The position numbers and the translations under genes are program-made. Positions 39,101-47,658 of a DNA stretch of 64,000 nt are shown one piece after another. Under the pieces are notes generated by a model. The model was not told the DNA's origin and ran no database searches. It was given only the letters and a program-made list of their open reading frames with translations. Source of the stretch: Kineosporia aurantiaca JCM 3230 (GTDB taxonomy: Bacteria; Actinomycetota; Actinomycetes; Actinomycetales; Kineosporiaceae); NCBI GenBank assembly GCA_000719025.1, contig JODP01000004.1, forward strand, positions 248,001 to 312,000, given 5' to 3'. How positions within the stretch are numbered: position 1 is the stretch's first letter; each line of letters opens with the position of its first letter.

Positions 39101-40501
39101 TCACCCCCGCAGACGCTCCCAGGGGCCCGTGATCACGCAGGTGATGCCCGGGTACTGGACGTTGATGAAGAGGTGCCGGCCGTCCGCGCTGAACGTCGCC
39201 CCGGACATCTCGCTGGCCCCCTTGGGACCCGGCTCGGGAAAGTCGTCGGGCGACCAGTGGTGCAGGTCGAGCGGTGCGATCACCTTCGCCAGGTTGGCGA
39301 TGCCGCCCGACGGCGTGAGCACCCGCACCCAGTTGTCACCGCCCTCGACGTCCTCACCGTCACCGTCCTCGGCCATCACCAGCATCCCGTCCGGCGTGAC
39401 GGTGACCGTGTCGGGCTGGTTCAGGGTCTTCGCGTTGGGCGACTCGAACAGCAGCCGGAGCCGGCCGGCGTGGTCGCCCACCGGCTCGTACCGCCAGACC
39501 TGGCCGTTCTCCCCGTCCCCGGCCTCGCTGGCCACGAACGTCACCCCACCGTCCACCCAGGTCGAGCCCTCCAGCCCGAGGAAGCGGGCGCCACCCTTGG
39601 CCCGTCCCTGGACGTAGACCGCGCCCAGGTTGTCCTCGGCGTCGGAGGGATCGGGCTCGTCGATGTCCACCCAATGCACCGGCAGTTCCTCACCCACCCG
39701 CTGGCCCTTGGCCGTGTTGTAGGTGCGCTCCCCGTTGATCGCCAGCATCTGCAACCGGCCCCCGGCGGCGAGATGACCCGGCTTCCTGGGCAGGAACCGG
39801 TAGAAGCCGTCCCCCGGATCGCCGTTGTCCTCGGTCATGTAGACGATGCCGGTCTTCGGGTCGACCGGCGCGGTCTCGTGCTCGAAGCGGCCCATCGCCT
39901 GGAGCGGGACCGGCTCGACCGGACCCTTCGCGCTCGAGGGCACCTCGAAGACGTAACCGTGCGGCTTCTCGTAGCCCGCTTTCTTCCCCTCGGTCGTCTC
40001 CTCGCAGCTCAGCCAGGTGCCCCACGGGGTACGGGCTCCGCTGCAGTTGGACAGGGTGCCGTTCAGCACCAGGAAGCTCTCGATCAGGTGGCCGGAGCGC
40101 AGGTCGTAGAGGGAGGAGGTGACCCCGGCCGGGCCGGAGCGGTCGTAGGCCCGGTGCGGGCCGATCGCCGCCTTCTTCGTCCCGGGCAGGTCGGTGTCGA
40201 TCTCGTGGTTGCGGATCACCCGCACCCGCCCGGAGCCGGCGTCGAACAGGGCCATGCCGTCGTGGGCCAGGGGCGTCTTCAGGCCGTCGCTCATCCGCGA
40301 GCCGGCGGCCCCGAAGGTCACGTAGGAGAAGCCCTTCGGCAGGGCCAGTTCGGGCCCGGCCTTGTGCAGGGGTCCGTAACCGTCGGTGGGCCTGGGCTTG
40401 CCGGCCGCCGCCGCGGCGGGTACCGGAAATCCGGCGGCCAGGCCACCGCCCAGCAACCCGGCTCCCGAAAGGGCCAGGAGCTCTCTTCTCTTGATGGTCA
40501 T
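39101..40501 (-). CDS. PhoX-family alkaline phosphatase (DUF839)
   Basis: A 466-residue PhoX-like phosphatase, usually calcium- and iron-dependent and exported. The Tat signal is TIKRRELLALSGAGLLGG plus an Ala-rich stretch to about residue 35. The body has the PhoX pattern: SYVTFGAAGSRMSDGLKTPL, HDGMALFDA, VIRNHEIDT, CSGARTPWGTWLSCEETTEG, and GRFEHETAPVDPKTGIVYMTEDN, with the conserved Cys and Glu ligands. ATG 40501 has an AGAGG upstream. The role would be phosphate release from organic esters outside the cell. No Pho-box repeat was noticed in the 137-bp upstream gap, only an 8-bp dyad. Confidence 0.85.
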   Translation of the reverse strand: MTIKRRELLALSGAGLLGGGLAAGFPVPAAAAAGKPRPTDGYGPLHKAGPELALPKGFSYVTFGAAGSRMSDGLKTPLAHDGMALFDAGSGRVRVIRNHEIDTDLPGTKKAAIGPHRAYDRSGPAGVTSSLYDLRSGHLIESFLVLNGTLSNCSGARTPWGTWLSCEETTEGKKAGYEKPHGYVFEVPSSAKGPVEPVPLQAMGRFEHETAPVDPKTGIVYMTEDNGDPGDGFYRFLPRKPGHLAAGGRLQMLAINGERTYNTAKGQRVGEELPVHWVDIDEPDPSDAEDNLGAVYVQGRAKGGARFLGLEGSTWVDGGVTFVASEAGDGENGQVWRYEPVGDHAGRLRLLFESPNAKTLNQPDTVTVTPDGMLVMAEDGDGEDVEGGDNWVRVLTPSGGIANLAKVIAPLDLHHWSPDDFPEPGPKGASEMSGATFSADGRHLFINVQYPGITCVITGPWERLRG

Positions 40502-40573
40502 GCTGACCTCTGTTCCGAGTCGGCCCCCCGCGCTCGTCACTGTGGACGCCGATGAAGGAGCCCGGGCAACAGC

Positions 40574-40607
40574 TCCGTGAACAACGGCCGAAGCGTCACT
40601 TCACGGA
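40574..40607. promoter_or_regulatory. Dyad in the phoX upstream gap
   Basis: TCCGTGAA (40574-40581) and TTCACGGA (40600-40607) form a perfect 8-bp inverted repeat with an 18-bp spacer, between the lipoprotein stop (40639) and the PhoX start (40501). It may be a terminator for the lipoprotein gene or an operator for PhoX. Confidence 0.35.
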
Positions 40608-40638
40608 CCGCTGCGCCCCGCCGTCCGGGCGACCCGGC

Positions 40639-41244
40639 TCAGCCGACGCCGGCTCCGGACCCGTCGGCCGCCGTGTTCGTCTCCGATCGCTTGGACACCC
40701 TGATCCAGTCACTGCCGTAGGCGTCGGCCAGCTGCTTCGCTGCCTGCGGGCTGTACTTGGTCAGCGTGATCACGACGACGTTGGTCTCCTCGTCCGGACC
40801 CCACGACGACAGATTGATGCCCTTCTCCGCCCAGGGATCCCCGTCGATCCGGTCGGTCAGCGCCTTCAGCTCCGACAGACTGTGCTCGACCGACCAGACC
40901 GTGACCGGAACGGTTTTCCGCATTCCGGCGACGGCCTCGGCGACCTCCGGGCTCGGCGTCCCCGCCACGGCCACGCGCAGCCCGGACGCCACGATGGTCA
41001 CCCCGCCGTAGGAGGAGTCCTTCTCGATGGCCGGCACGAACTGCGAGGCAACCTCGGCCGCCCGACGATTGGCGGCCACGTTCTTGGCGTAGTCCGGGCC
41101 GGAGTTCGCCCCGACCGGGCCGGAGGAGGACTCCGTGGGGCTGGCCGACTCCTTCTCGGTGCCGCCGGTGATGCTGTCGTCCGCGCAACCGGCCAGGCAC
41201 AAGGCCCCACAAACGGCCCCCACGACGAACCATTTCCCACGCAT
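40639..41244 (-). CDS. Putative lipoprotein
   Basis: A 201-residue predicted lipoprotein. The signal ends in the lipobox LCLAGC (residues 15-20), so Cys20 would be lipid-modified and the protein anchored outside the membrane. A Ser/Glu/Thr-rich linker leads to a domain with YGGVTIVASGLRVAVAGTPS and ETNVVVITLTKYSPQAAKQL, which has no catalytic motif I recognise. GGGAGGAA precedes ATG 41244, which settles the start. Function unknown; a cell-surface binding role is possible. Confidence 0.75.
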   Translation of the reverse strand: MRGKWFVVGAVCGALCLAGCADDSITGGTEKESASPTESSSGPVGANSGPDYAKNVAANRRAAEVASQFVPAIEKDSSYGGVTIVASGLRVAVAGTPSPEVAEAVAGMRKTVPVTVWSVEHSLSELKALTDRIDGDPWAEKGINLSSWGPDEETNVVVITLTKYSPQAAKQLADAYGSDWIRVSKRSETNTAADGSGAGVG

Positions 41245-41418
41245 TGGCGTTCCTCCCCGGATGTAGGTCCCGGACTTGGACGCGCCCATCACCCGCCGGG
41301 TTCCGGCCGTTACCACCATGTGACCGCCGAGTAGCGTCACCAAACGGCAAACCCGCACCCCAGAGCCCCATTAATCTGCTGCGCAACTGACCGTAGGTAC
41401 CTCATCCGGGAGCGCCCG

Positions 41419-41832
41419 ATGACAGCTCGCCTCAACCCCTACATCAGCTTCAAGAGCAACGCCCGCGAGGCGATGGAGTTCTACCAGAGCGTCTTCGGTG
41501 GCTCGCTGGACATCTCCACCTTCGGCGACATGGGCCAGGCCGACTCGCCGGAGGCGCATCTGGTCATGCACTCGATGCTCACCACGGAGGCCGGGTTCAC
41601 CCTGATGGGTGCCGACACCCCGGCCCACATGGAGTACACGGCCCCGGCCGGGATCTCGGTCAGCCTCAGCGGCGACGCCGCCTCGGCCGCCGACCTGCGC
41701 CAATGGTGGGACGGTCTGTCCACCGGCGGAACGGTCACGGTGGCCCTGGAGAAGCAGATGTGGGGCGACGATTTCGGGATGTGCATCGACCGGTTCGGGA
41801 TCTCCTGGATGGTGAACATCACCGCCGCCTGA
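41419..41832 (+). CDS. PhnB-like VOC protein
   Basis: A 137-residue glyoxalase-fold protein of the PhnB-like (3-demethylubiquinone methyltransferase-like) group. ARLNPYISFKSNAREAMEFYQSVFGG opens it, and DDFGMCIDRFGISWMVNI closes it, both typical. Usual metal-binding positions are only partly conserved, so it may bind rather than convert a ligand. CCGGGAG precedes ATG 41419. The last 14 bp overlap the convergent CGNR gene. Confidence 0.8.
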   Translation: MTARLNPYISFKSNAREAMEFYQSVFGGSLDISTFGDMGQADSPEAHLVMHSMLTTEAGFTLMGADTPAHMEYTAPAGISVSLSGDAASAADLRQWWDGLSTGGTVTVALEKQMWGDDFGMCIDRFGISWMVNITAA

Positions 41833-42385
41833 CCGACCCGGCCTGCCGCGACTTGTACCGCGCCTGCTTGGCCCGATTACCGCAGATCCCCATCGAGCAC
41901 CACTGCCCCGTCCGGGAGCGCGAAGTGTCGTAGAAGGCCCACCGGCACCCGTCGTTCGAGCAGACCTTCAACCGTGCCCAGGTGCCGTCGGCCATGGCGG
42001 CGGCGACCCGCGCCAGCACGCTCGCTGCCGCTGCCCGCATCCCGGACGCATCCGAGACCAGCATCGCGCCGTCCGGCCCGAAGCGCAGCCGAACGGAGGC
42101 CCATTCGGCGGCCCGGTTGAGTTCGGCGGCTGAATCGGGGGGCATCGCGCCGCGGTCGTGGTTGGCCTGCAGGGCTTCACGCAGCGCCTCCCGCAGATCG
42201 ACCAGCTGGCGAAGACCGTTGCGTCCGGCGGACTCCGGAGCGGCGAAGCCGTTCCGATCGGCCCAGACCTGCCACCCGTCCAGATCGGCGAACTCGTCCG
42301 CACCGGCCTCGATGTCGACCGAGTTGACGAACCGGCGGACCAGCTCCAGGTCGCCCGCCGGGGGCGATGGCTCGGTCTCAGGCAT
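41819..42385 (-). CDS. CGNR zinc-finger transcriptional regulator
   Basis: A 188-residue ABATE/CGNR-type regulator. The N-terminal ABATE-like domain covers about residues 1-130 (ELVRRFVNSVDIEAGADEFAD). The C-terminal zinc finger has VCSNDGCRWAFYDTSRSRTGQWC and the name-giving CGNR in GICGNRAKQARYKSRQ. It is divergent from an MFS transporter gene about 95 bp away, which it probably controls. The gap holds GGTTGTTGGTAACC, a possible short dyad operator. Ligand unknown. Confidence 0.85.
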   Translation of the reverse strand: MPETEPSPPAGDLELVRRFVNSVDIEAGADEFADLDGWQVWADRNGFAAPESAGRNGLRQLVDLREALREALQANHDRGAMPPDSAAELNRAAEWASVRLRFGPDGAMLVSDASGMRAAAASVLARVAAAMADGTWARLKVCSNDGCRWAFYDTSRSRTGQWCSMGICGNRAKQARYKSRQAGSVRRR

Positions 42386-42480
42386 ACCCCCATGCTAACC
42401 CCCATTGCCGGAATGCCGGTTGTTGGTAACCTTCAAATGAGTGACGCTGGTTATCGGCGAGCGACGAAGGGGGCCTTGGG

Positions 42481-43803
42481 ATGGAACCGGACGAGGCGAT
42501 CGCGACCACCCCGGCGGTGCGCCGGCCCCCCGACCCCGAGCCAGGCCCCGATTCAGGCCCGGCCCAGGCCCTGGACCCGGCCTGGGCCAACCGCTCCTTC
42601 CGCCGGGTCTGGGCCGCGGGTACTGCCTCCGAGGCCGGCACCCAGATCGCCGAGTTGGCGTTGCCGGTGCTGGCGGTGGCCACCCTCGGCGCCACCGCCG
42701 TCGAGCTGTCCCTGACCCGCGCCGCCCTGGTCGCCCCGTACCTGCTCTTGCCCCTCTGGCTCGGCGTCCTGGTCGACCGGCGCCCCCGGCGTCCTCTGAT
42801 GGTCGTCGCCGACCTGGCCCGGGGGCTGATCCTGCTGGCCGTCGCCGTCCTCGCCCTCGCCGGCGGGCTGAACCTGCCCGTGCTGATCGCGGCGGCGCTG
42901 GTGACCGGCTCCTTCGGCGTGCTCTACACGCTGGCCGAGTTCGCCTTCCTGCCCTCGGTCGTCACCCCTGGGCAACTGGCCGACGCCAACGCCCGCACCG
43001 CGGCCACCCGCTCCGCGCTCGGAGTCGTCGGATCCGGGGCCGGGGGCGCCCTCGTCCAGGTCCTGACCGCCCCCTTCGCCGTCGTGGTCAACGCCACCGG
43101 CTATCTCGCCTCGGCCTTCCTGCTGCGCCGGGTGCGGGCCACCGAGTCCGCCCCTCGGGACGTCGGGACCAGCACCTGGAGCGCCGCCCGCGAAGGCCTG
43201 AGCACCCTGCGGCACAGCCGCGTCCTGCGGGCCCTGGCCGCCGAGGCCTCGCTCTGGAACCTGGGCAACGAGATCCTCGTGCTGGCCCTGACCATCCGTC
43301 TGGTCAACGGACTCGACCTGGGCGCCCTCGTCCTCGGCGCCCTCCTGATGACGGTAGGCGCGGGCGCCGTGCTGGGCAGCACCGTGAGCGCCCGTCTGAC
43401 GCTGCGTTTCGGCTACGGACCGGCCCTGCTGACGGCTCTGGTCATCGGAAACACCGCGCCGCTGCTGGGTCTGCTGGCCGGTCGCGGCATCGACCAGACC
43501 TCCCTGTTCTGCCTCGGCGCAGCATTCGTCGTCTCCGGCATCGGGATCGGCGTCGCCGACTCCCAAGCCGCCACGGTGCGTCAGCTGGCCGTCCCAACAC
43601 ACCTGCAGGGACGCGTCAATTCGGCCTACCGGTTGTTCTCCTGGGGAGCCCTCTCCGTGGGGACCCTGGTCGCCGGCGCACTCGTCACCCGGTTCGGCCC
43701 CTACCCCACGGCGGCGACCGGCGCGACCATGATGACCCTGGCCACGGTGCCCGTGGTGTTCTCCCCGGTGCGGCGGATGCGGACCCTGGAGCAGGCGACC
43801 TGA
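42481..43803 (+). CDS. MFS transporter
   Basis: A 440-residue, 12-helix major facilitator transporter of the enterobactin exporter-like group. After a disordered Pro-rich N terminus (about 35 residues), NRSFRRVWAAGTASEAGTQI starts helix 1, and LWLGVLVDRRPRRPLMVVAD is the motif A loop. AAGGGGG precedes ATG 42481. It likely exports a drug or natural product. Divergence from the CGNR regulator suggests regulated expression. It ends 64 bp before a glutamate decarboxylase gene in the same direction. Confidence 0.8.
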   Translation: MEPDEAIATTPAVRRPPDPEPGPDSGPAQALDPAWANRSFRRVWAAGTASEAGTQIAELALPVLAVATLGATAVELSLTRAALVAPYLLLPLWLGVLVDRRPRRPLMVVADLARGLILLAVAVLALAGGLNLPVLIAAALVTGSFGVLYTLAEFAFLPSVVTPGQLADANARTAATRSALGVVGSGAGGALVQVLTAPFAVVVNATGYLASAFLLRRVRATESAPRDVGTSTWSAAREGLSTLRHSRVLRALAAEASLWNLGNEILVLALTIRLVNGLDLGALVLGALLMTVGAGAVLGSTVSARLTLRFGYGPALLTALVIGNTAPLLGLLAGRGIDQTSLFCLGAAFVVSGIGIGVADSQAATVRQLAVPTHLQGRVNSAYRLFSWGALSVGTLVAGALVTRFGPYPTAATGATMMTLATVPVVFSPVRRMRTLEQAT

Positions 43804-43867
43804 TCGTTGGGAACGGGTGACAGACTCCGGGAGTACTGTCGGCGGCCCCAGCTGATCCGGAGTCGTC

Positions 43868-45265
43868 ATGCCCCTGCACCGCCCGGCCCGTTCCGCCGAC
43901 GAGCCCGACCTGCGCCTGAACCCGATCTTCCAGCGCCCGGGCGGGGTGTCGGCGGTGCCCCGGCTGCGGCTCCCCGAGGGGCCGATGGACCCGGACACGG
44001 CGTACCAGGTGGTGCACGACGAGCTGCTGCTGGACGGTCAGCCCCGGCTGAACCTGGCGACCTTCGTGACCACCTGGATGGAGCCCCAGGCGGACCGGCT
44101 GATGGCCGAGACCCTGGACCGCAACATGGTGGACAAGGACGAGTACCCGCAGTCGGCGGAGCTGGAGCGCCGGTGCGTGCACATGCTGGCCGACCTGTGG
44201 AACGCCACCGGTTCCGATGACGGCGACCCGGCCGGCTGTTCCACGACCGGGTCCAGCGAGGCCGCGATGCTGGCCGGCCTGGCCCTGCTGCGGCGCTGGC
44301 GGGATCGGCGCCGGGCCGCGGGCGGGGCGACCGACCGCCCGAATCTGGTGATGGGCATCAACGTTCAGGTGTGCTGGGAGAAGTTCTGCCGGTACTGGGA
44401 CGTCGAACCCCGGTACGCACCGATGGAGGTCGACCGGCGGCATCTAACCGCCGAATCGGCCGTGCCGCTGTGCGACGAGAACACCATCGGCGTGGTCGGC
44501 ATCCTGGGTTCGACGCAGGACGGCAGTTACGAGCCGATCGCCGGGATCTGTTCCGCCCTGGACGATCTGGCCCGGGCGGGCGGACCCGACGTGCCGGTGC
44601 ACGTGGACGCGGCCAGCGGGGGTTTCGTGGCCCCGTTCCTGGACCCGGACCTGGTCTGGGACTTCCGGCTGCCCCGGGTGGCCTCGATCAACGCGTCCGG
44701 CCACAAGTACGGACTCGTCTACCCCGGCGTCGGCTGGGTGCTGTGGCGCGACCAGGCCGCCCTGCCCGACGACCTGGTCTTCCAGGTGAACTACCTGGGC
44801 GGCTCCATGCCCACGTTCTCCCTGACCTTCTCCCGCCCGGGAGCCCAGGTCGTCGCCCAGTACTACACGCTGCTGCGGCTGGGCCGGGAGGGGTATCGAA
44901 GCGTCCAGCAGACCTCACGGGACGTGGCCCTGCACCTGTCCGGGGCGATCGCCGAGCTGGGGCCCTTCCGGCTGCTGACCGACGGATCGGAACTGCCGGT
45001 GTTCGCCTTCGAGGTCGACGACTCCGTCCCGTACACCGTTTTCGATGTGTCCGACGGCCTGCGCCGGCGCGGTTGGCAGGTCCCGGCCTACACGCTGCCC
45101 GCCAACCTCCAGGAGCAGTCGGTGCTGCGGATCGTGGTCCGCAACGGCTTCAGCCACGACCTGGCCGATCTTCTGCTCGAGGACCTGAAACGGGAACTGG
45201 ACCTGCTCAAGCGCCTGCCGGCTCCCCTACCGAGCGCCCCGGACGCCGACCGGTTCCACCACTGA
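43868..45265 (+). CDS. gadB: Glutamate decarboxylase
   Basis: A 465-residue PLP enzyme decarboxylating L-glutamate to GABA, consuming a cytosolic proton. Family blocks are clear: LNLATFVTTWMEPQADRLM, NMVDKDEYPQSAELERRCV, GCSTTGSSEAAMLAGLA, VHVDAASGGFVAPFLDPD (the PLP aspartate), and the PLP lysine in NASGHKYGLVYPGVGWVLWR. Length and order match GadB. CGGAG precedes ATG 43868. No glutamate/GABA antiporter gene lies nearby, so an acid-resistance role cannot be claimed; GABA metabolism is equally possible. Its last 39 bp overlap the convergent SDR gene. Confidence 0.9.
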   Translation: MPLHRPARSADEPDLRLNPIFQRPGGVSAVPRLRLPEGPMDPDTAYQVVHDELLLDGQPRLNLATFVTTWMEPQADRLMAETLDRNMVDKDEYPQSAELERRCVHMLADLWNATGSDDGDPAGCSTTGSSEAAMLAGLALLRRWRDRRRAAGGATDRPNLVMGINVQVCWEKFCRYWDVEPRYAPMEVDRRHLTAESAVPLCDENTIGVVGILGSTQDGSYEPIAGICSALDDLARAGGPDVPVHVDAASGGFVAPFLDPDLVWDFRLPRVASINASGHKYGLVYPGVGWVLWRDQAALPDDLVFQVNYLGGSMPTFSLTFSRPGAQVVAQYYTLLRLGREGYRSVQQTSRDVALHLSGAIAELGPFRLLTDGSELPVFAFEVDDSVPYTVFDVSDGLRRRGWQVPAYTLPANLQEQSVLRIVVRNGFSHDLADLLLEDLKRELDLLKRLPAPLPSAPDADRFHH

Positions 45266-46288
45266 TTCCAGAAGCCCGCTCCTGATCAGGCTTTCGGCAG
45301 TGTCCACGATGGTGTCCTCGGTGTCCCGTGGCTGCCAGCCCAGAACCGTGCGGGCCTTGGCGTTGCTGATCCTCGGCACCCGCCCGAGCCGGCCGACGGC
45401 TTCGCGAAGGGCAGGATTGCTGGGCGCGGCCGCGATCACCTCTTCGTCCGTCAGCTCGACCGACGGCACCCGGGCGGCGGCCTCGCCCAGCCGCCGCCTC
45501 AGCACCTGGGCCACGTCGAGGAAGCTCATGGCCGGTCCTCCCACCGCGAGGAACCGCTGCCCGGCGGCATCCGGACCGGTCATCGCCCGCAGGTGCAGAT
45601 CGACCACATCGCGGACGTCGACGACTCCGAAGAAGACCCGCGGGACGGCCGGCATCCGGCCCTCCAGCATGGATTTCACCAGGCGGACCGAGCCGGACAG
45701 CTGCGGCCCCAGCGACGGCCCGAAGATGCCGGTCGGGTTGATCACCGCCAGCTCGGGTCCCCCGCTCCCGGCGGCCACGAAGTCCCAGGCCGCGCGCTCG
45801 GCGACGGCCTTGGACCGGATGTAGGCGGTGTTGGGGTCGGCCGGGTCGGTCCAGTCGGCCTCGGTGAACTCCTCCCCCAGGCGTCCGCTGTAGCCGACCG
45901 CCGCGAAGGACGAGGTGATCACGACCCGGCGCACCCCCGCGTCGCGGGCCGCGGTCAGGACCCGGATCGTGCCGTCCCGGGCCGGGACGACCACGTTCTC
46001 GTCGTCGTCCGCACCCGCGCCGGTGAACGGCGACGCGACGTGCCACACGAAGTCGGCACCGGCGACCGCCTCGGCCCAGCCGGCGTCGGAGGAAAGGTCG
46101 GCGACGACGAATTCCAGCCGGTCCTGGGCGTCCACCCGGTTCAGCGCCCTTACCTCCGCCACCCGCTCCGGGGAGCGGACCGTCGTCCGTACCCGGTATC
46201 CCTCCTCGAGCAGGCGGACGACGGCGTGGCCGCCGACGAATCCGGTGCCACCGGTGACCAGCACCGTGGTCTCGTTCTGGGTGCTCAT
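45227..46288 (-). CDS. NAD-dependent epimerase/dihydroflavonol reductase-like SDR
   Basis: A 353-residue extended SDR. The cofactor motif is VLVTGGTGFVGGHAVVRLLEEG (TGxxGxxG, residues 8-20), with DFVWHVASPFTG and RRVVITSSFAAVGYS for the catalytic Ser. The usual YxxxK appears as AYIRSKAVAERAAWDF. It resembles dihydroflavonol-4-reductase-like enzymes reducing aldehydes or ketones. ATG 46288 overlaps the MerR stop codon by 4 bp, so it is the second gene of a MerR-SDR operon under a SoxR-like dyad promoter. Confidence 0.85.
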   Translation of the reverse strand: MSTQNETTVLVTGGTGFVGGHAVVRLLEEGYRVRTTVRSPERVAEVRALNRVDAQDRLEFVVADLSSDAGWAEAVAGADFVWHVASPFTGAGADDDENVVVPARDGTIRVLTAARDAGVRRVVITSSFAAVGYSGRLGEEFTEADWTDPADPNTAYIRSKAVAERAAWDFVAAGSGGPELAVINPTGIFGPSLGPQLSGSVRLVKSMLEGRMPAVPRVFFGVVDVRDVVDLHLRAMTGPDAAGQRFLAVGGPAMSFLDVAQVLRRRLGEAAARVPSVELTDEEVIAAAPSNPALREAVGRLGRVPRISNAKARTVLGWQPRDTEDTIVDTAESLIRSGLLESVVEPVGVRGAR

Positions 46289-46767
46289 GGTTTCTCCTCG
46301 GACAATTCGTGGGAAAAAAGCGTCATGATCCGCACGACCTCAGCCGTTGCCTGCTGCTCGCCCACGCGGTCGCCGGCGTCCCGGGCGGCCCAGAGGTCGG
46401 CCTTGCTGCGGAGATAGGCCAGGCGCAGCTGCAGCCGCCCGATCTCGTCGGACAGCCGGTCGGCCTGCCGGCCGAACAGCTCCCGCTGCTGAGCAGCCGC
46501 CGCATTGCCCTGCTCCAGCAGTTCGAGATAGCGGCGCATGTCGCTGACCCGCATCCCGGCCGAGCGCAGGCAGGCGAGCGCTTCGAGGGTGTCCATCGTG
46601 GCCGGGCTGTAGCGACGATGGCGACTGCTGTCGTCGCGGGCGACGGTACCGAGCAGCCCGATCTTCTCGTAATAGCGCAAGGTGGGCTCGCTGAGCCCGG
46701 TTCGCCGCGAGGCCTGCTGAATGGAGTACCAGCGGGTGTCCTGCCGCCCAGGGGTCGATACCGTCAC
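46285..46767 (-). CDS. MerR-family regulator
   Basis: A 160-residue MerR-family activator. The winged helix begins YSIQQASRRTGLSEPTLRYYEKIGLL, and a long coiled-coil dimerisation helix follows (about residues 90-130). No cysteine metal-binding loop is visible, so it is more like the organic-signal members. GTG 46767 has GGAGG eight bases upstream. The promoter contains an 18-bp dyad typical of MerR-type sites. It is the first gene of an operon with the SDR and likely activates it. The signal is unknown. Confidence 0.85.
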   Translation of the reverse strand: MTVSTPGRQDTRWYSIQQASRRTGLSEPTLRYYEKIGLLGTVARDDSSRHRRYSPATMDTLEALACLRSAGMRVSDMRRYLELLEQGNAAAAQQRELFGRQADRLSDEIGRLQLRLAYLRSKADLWAARDAGDRVGEQQATAEVVRIMTLFSHELSEEKP

Positions 46768-46783
46768 GGTCGTAGCCTCCGAT

Positions 46784-46801
46784 ACCTGAAGCGCTTGAGG
46801 T
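46784..46801 (-). promoter_or_regulatory. MerR-type dyad operator
   Basis: ACCTGAAGCGCTTGAGGT is an 18-bp inverted repeat with only the fifth and fourteenth positions unpaired, close to known SoxR-like sites (CCTnAAG...CTTnAGG). A TTGACC -35 element for the leftward operon overlaps its distal end (46799-46804). The MerR ribosome binding site lies just past it. Confidence 0.65.
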
Positions 46802-46825
46802 CAACCCCGGGAACAAGCCGTCCCT

Positions 46826-46846
46826 AGATTTGATTCAGTCAAATCT
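46826..46846. promoter_or_regulatory. A/T-rich dyad upstream of the DtxR gene
   Basis: AGATTTGA-TTCAG-TCAAATCT (46826-46846) is a perfect 8-bp-arm inverted repeat, followed at once by TTAGGACTAT. It is the most A/T-rich spot in the region and a strong candidate for DtxR-family binding, although it does not match the standard TTAGGTTAG iron box well. Confidence 0.55.
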
Positions 46847-46908
46847 TAGGACTATGGTCGACGTACGCCGCCGGGAGCAAAGCCGGCGCGGGAAGGAAGG
46901 GCGCCCCG

Positions 46909-47634
46909 ATGGACGACCACGACCTCATCGACACCGGCGAGATGTACCTGAAAGCCGTCCTCGAGCTCGAGGAGGAGGGCATTCCGGCGCTGCGGGCCCG
47001 GCTGGTGGAACGCTTCGCCCAGTCCGGCCCCACGGTCAGCCAGACCGTCGACCGGCTGCGCCGCGACGACCTGCTCGAGCTCGGGCCCGACCGGCAGCTG
47101 GTGCTCACCGCCACCGGGCGCAGCACGGGCGAGCAGATCATGCGCAAGCACCGGCTCAGCGAGGTGTTCCTGCAGCAGATCGTCGGGCTGGAGTGGCCGC
47201 TGCTGCACGTCGAGGCCTGCCGCTGGGAGCACGTGCTCAGCGACCACGCCGCCGACCTGATCGACGCGCGCCTCGGCCATCCGAGCTACTCCCCCTACGG
47301 CAACCCGATCACCCGGGAGGAGTCCACGGGTCCCCGGGAGCAGCACACGGTCACCAACCTCGTGCAGCAGGCCGGCCGGGCCGAGCTCCGGCCCGCCTGG
47401 ATCGCCTGGATCGGTGAGCCGCTCCAGGCCGACCCGGCCGCACTGGCCGACCTGCTCGAGCGGGGCCTGGTCCCCGGCGCCCCGATCGGGGCGGTCGCCC
47501 AGGCCGGACCGAACATCGTCCTCGGGGCCGGGGAGAACGAGCTCCCCCAGCCGGTGGCCCGGCACATCTTCGTCACCGAGACCGAGCCGGCCGTGGCCCC
47601 GGGCATGCCGAACCAGCGCCTGCTGCCCGCCTGA
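46909..47634 (+). CDS. DtxR/IdeR-family metal-dependent repressor
   Basis: A 241-residue metalloregulator. The N-terminal winged helix includes ALRARLVERFAQSGPTVSQTVDRLRRD. The metal-binding/dimerisation domain has RKHRLSEVFLQQIVGLEW and HVEACRWEHVLSD, with the Cys, His and Glu ligands, then SPYGNPI. A C-terminal SH3-like domain follows (about residues 150-241), as in DtxR/IdeR. AAGGAAGGG precedes ATG 46909. With iron or manganese bound it would repress metal-uptake genes. No siderophore or transporter gene is adjacent, so its regulon is elsewhere. Confidence 0.9.
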   Translation: MDDHDLIDTGEMYLKAVLELEEEGIPALRARLVERFAQSGPTVSQTVDRLRRDDLLELGPDRQLVLTATGRSTGEQIMRKHRLSEVFLQQIVGLEWPLLHVEACRWEHVLSDHAADLIDARLGHPSYSPYGNPITREESTGPREQHTVTNLVQQAGRAELRPAWIAWIGEPLQADPAALADLLERGLVPGAPIGAVAQAGPNIVLGAGENELPQPVARHIFVTETEPAVAPGMPNQRLLPA

Positions 47635-47658
47635 GGTTGCCCTCGGAGAACGGGTCGA

